Source of the DNA: a virus
Length of the DNA stretch: 30,972 nt
IMG/VR virus record: IMGVR_UViG_3300037852_000017
Span: 1-30,972 of that record
Reading direction: 5' to 3' (one strand)
The translations under genes and the position numbers were made by a program. Each line of letters starts with the position of its first letter. Positions within the stretch are counted from its first letter, which is position 1. The notes under the pieces are model-generated. The model searched no databases. It was not told where the DNA came from and was given only the letters and a program-made list of their open reading frames with translations. Shown in pieces: positions 29,760-30,972 of this stretch.

Positions 29760-30073
29760 CAATTCTCCAATGAAAGTATTACTAATGGTTGACTGTTATT
29801 TTGTTTTATGACCAAAATCGGATTGAGATTACCGGCCGCAGTCTCAGACTGCTCATAGTCTTTATATACAGCGTAGCGTGCGTGGGATTTGCACTCGTAT
29901 GAATACGGATGAACTACACGGGCCTTTTCTGATAGTTGTATATCGGCACCAGTAACACCCATCGGAGTGCTGCGAACATCATTAGATGTGAGTTCAGGAA
30001 ATAAGTTTAGTATTTCAGAAACTATCTTCTGCTGTAACAGGCGTGCTTTCTGCTTCTTCGACGAAACTTTCAT
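29711..30073 (-). CDS. PDDEXK-like nuclease (putative resolvase-type)
   Basis: A 120-residue protein with a Lys/Arg-rich start (KKQKARLLQQKIVSEIL), then GADIQLS (Asp44) and PYSYECKS (Glu60, Lys62), which match the spaced D...ExK of the PDDEXK fold, followed by a helix/strand end PLVILSLENWCKLI. Similar small proteins serve as phage Holliday-junction or packaging nucleases, so resolving branched DNA is likely. The ATG at 30073 lies 59 bases inside the exonuclease gene; AGGA is 10 bases upstream. Confidence 0.65.
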   Translation of the reverse strand: MKVSSKKQKARLLQQKIVSEILNLFPELTSNDVRSTPMGVTGADIQLSEKARVVHPYSYECKSHARYAVYKDYEQSETAAGNLNPILVIKQNNSQPLVILSLENWCKLIKESRHQMESQK

Positions 30074-30794
30074 TCAACCAATATCCTGAGCTGATTTGTT
30101 CAAGAACTTGGTAGTATTCGTCTTCAGATCGCAAGAGACGCAGCAAGCGACAGTTAACAAAATACTGTCGTTCGTCGTCGTAATATGACCGAACACGGCT
30201 TTCCATTTCTTCAGGAGATAAGCCCAGAAGCGCCCGTTTAGCCTTGACTGGGCCCATTCCTTTGACACCTGGTATATTATCAGATCTATCTCCTTGTATG
30301 ACGGAACTCCAAAATTCGAGTGCAGCCTCGTTATAGTCCAACGAATAATGGGCCTTAGTAATGAAATTATAATGTTGTCCGGTAAGTTGATTAAAATCTT
30401 TATCGATACTGATGACGACAGACTGTTCATTATGGGCGATAGCCATTCCGTCGTCGGCTTCGTACCCGACTGTGATTTCAGCTCCCCACTCTCTAACCAG
30501 AAACTCTCTACAGGCATCCAGCCAAGCTGGTCTCGGTGCTCCTCTACGATTAGCTTTGTAGTTTTTATAGATAGAGTATCTAAAATTTTCACTGCCTGAC
30601 AGAAAGATTCTTTGTTCTGTAGCCGCAGTCTCACTGAGGATACGATAAGTAATTTCGTCAAGTCTGAGGATTGCGAGTTCAACTGGTTCCCTATGCTCTT
30701 TCTCCTTGGTAGGTTCACAACTAGCGGCACACCGCCAACAGAGGATGTCTCCGTCAACTAGAGCTATCACTTTTTCTGGCATTTGAAGTATCAA
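30015..30794 (-). CDS. 5'-3' exonuclease, FEN/T7 gp6-like
   Basis: A 259-residue nuclease. ALVDGD (residues 11-16, Asp14 and Asp16), YKANRRG (79-85), YEADDGMA (111-118), SIDKDFNQL (129-137) and a helix-hairpin-helix region GDRSDNIPGVKGMGPVKAK (168-186) supply the acidic metal sites and DNA-binding part of the family. It would remove RNA primers or degrade host DNA. The TTG at 30794 is chosen since AGGA sits 5 bases upstream; an ATG at 30782 is possible. It lies after a possible structured leader. The end overlaps the PDDEXK gene. Confidence 0.87.
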   Translation of the reverse strand: MILQMPEKVIALVDGDILCWRCAASCEPTKEKEHREPVELAILRLDEITYRILSETAATEQRIFLSGSENFRYSIYKNYKANRRGAPRPAWLDACREFLVREWGAEITVGYEADDGMAIAHNEQSVVISIDKDFNQLTGQHYNFITKAHYSLDYNEAALEFWSSVIQGDRSDNIPGVKGMGPVKAKRALLGLSPEEMESRVRSYYDDERQYFVNCRLLRLLRSEDEYYQVLEQISSGYWLNESFVEEAESTPVTAEDSF

Positions 30795-30808
30795 GTTAGT
30801 CCTAAAAG

Positions 30809-30858
30809 AAAGGGGCCGGAAACCCGTTAATGTAGGCAGTAGTCCTACAATACCCCTT
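30809..30858 (-). promoter_or_regulatory. Possible structured leader upstream of the exonuclease
   Basis: On the minus strand AAGGGG and CCCCTT could pair as an outer stem, enclosing TGTAGG/CCTACA (30831-30849, 6 bp, 7-base loop) and a 3-bp CGG/CCG element. A T-rich run follows, then the Shine-Dalgarno. It could be a three-way junction, a weak terminator or RNA switch. The fold is drawn by eye only. Confidence 0.3.
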
Positions 30859-30864
30859 GAAACC

Positions 30865-30972
30865 CTATCCTACGTGCTGGATGTTAAATCCGTAATCCTT
30901 GATACTGTGTGGATTACTGGCACCATAGGAACGGTCAATTGGCCATAGTTCGTGCTTACGTGCTTGCTTACG
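30865..30972 (-). CDS. C-terminal end of a gene running off the window
   Basis: The last 35 codons of a leftward gene entering from the right edge, with a TAG stop at 30867-30865. The fragment is well formed (basic start, then WPIDRSYGASNPHSIKDYG) and has no internal stop. It lies 70 bases ahead of the exonuclease. No family is recognised in so short a piece; its position suggests another replication or recombination protein. Confidence 0.6.
   Translation of the reverse strand, partial: RKQARKHELWPIDRSYGASNPHSIKDYGFNIQHVG

Noticed and set aside
1-30972. tRNA genes or CRISPR arrays
   Set aside because: No T-loop-like sequence with matching acceptor arms and no regularly spaced repeats were seen by eye; a tRNA scan would be decisive.

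Overview
The window looks like about half of the genome of a short-tailed, apparently lytic double-stranded DNA bacteriophage (podovirus morphology). The evidence is a complete packaging, head, tail and ejection block on the plus strand, facing a minus-strand block of nucleotide and nucleic-acid metabolism genes. No integrase, repressor or tRNA was seen. The host is probably Gram-negative, because there is a two-component spanin (Rz with a nested Rz1 lipoprotein), a GH19-type endolysin and short hydrophobic holin candidates. DNA is AT-rich by eye and genes are packed end to end, mostly with TAATG, ATGA or TTGA stop/start overlaps. No single named phage can be assigned from sequence reading alone.

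Layout. Bases 1-255 are a non-coding leader with a G-rich tract, two perfect inverted repeats and a near-consensus sigma70 promoter. Bases 256-3702 hold the packaging genes: small terminase, an HNH nuclease overlapping its tail, a second HNH of homing type, three small genes and large terminase. Bases 3641-8942 make the head: portal, a small gene with no canonical start codon, a GroES-like co-chaperonin, scaffold, a small protein, a probable decoration protein and the major capsid protein. A weak hairpin follows the capsid gene and a strong terminator follows the next gene. Bases 9815-14581 hold virion surface genes and two beta-helix tailspikes, the second split across two frames. Bases 14581-17059 carry P22 gp4-like and gp10-like tail factors. 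Bases 17503-24856 are three ejection-type proteins, the last of 1628 residues with a metalloprotease-like HExxH site. Endolysin, a small unknown and a holin close the rightward operon.

A bidirectional terminator at 25865-25889 separates the two converging operons. The leftward operon, read from the right edge, has the tail end of an unknown gene, a possible structured leader, a FEN-type 5'-3' exonuclease, a PDDEXK-like nuclease, a small protein, a DnaQ/RNase H-like 3'-5' exonuclease, a small CxxC protein, Rz/Rz1, an acidic small protein, a 36-codon micro-ORF, a B12-dependent (class II) ribonucleotide reductase and a third HNH endonuclease. The exonucleases and reductase fit host DNA breakdown and dNTP supply during replication. 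The spanins are separated from endolysin and holin and lie on the other strand.

Points most worth a second look are two small genes with good Shine-Dalgarno sequences but ACG or ATC where the start should be, the split tailspike, the protease-like motif in the giant ejection protein, the capsid-operon co-chaperonin, and several hairpins at control points. I did not find a clearly new defence or mobile system.
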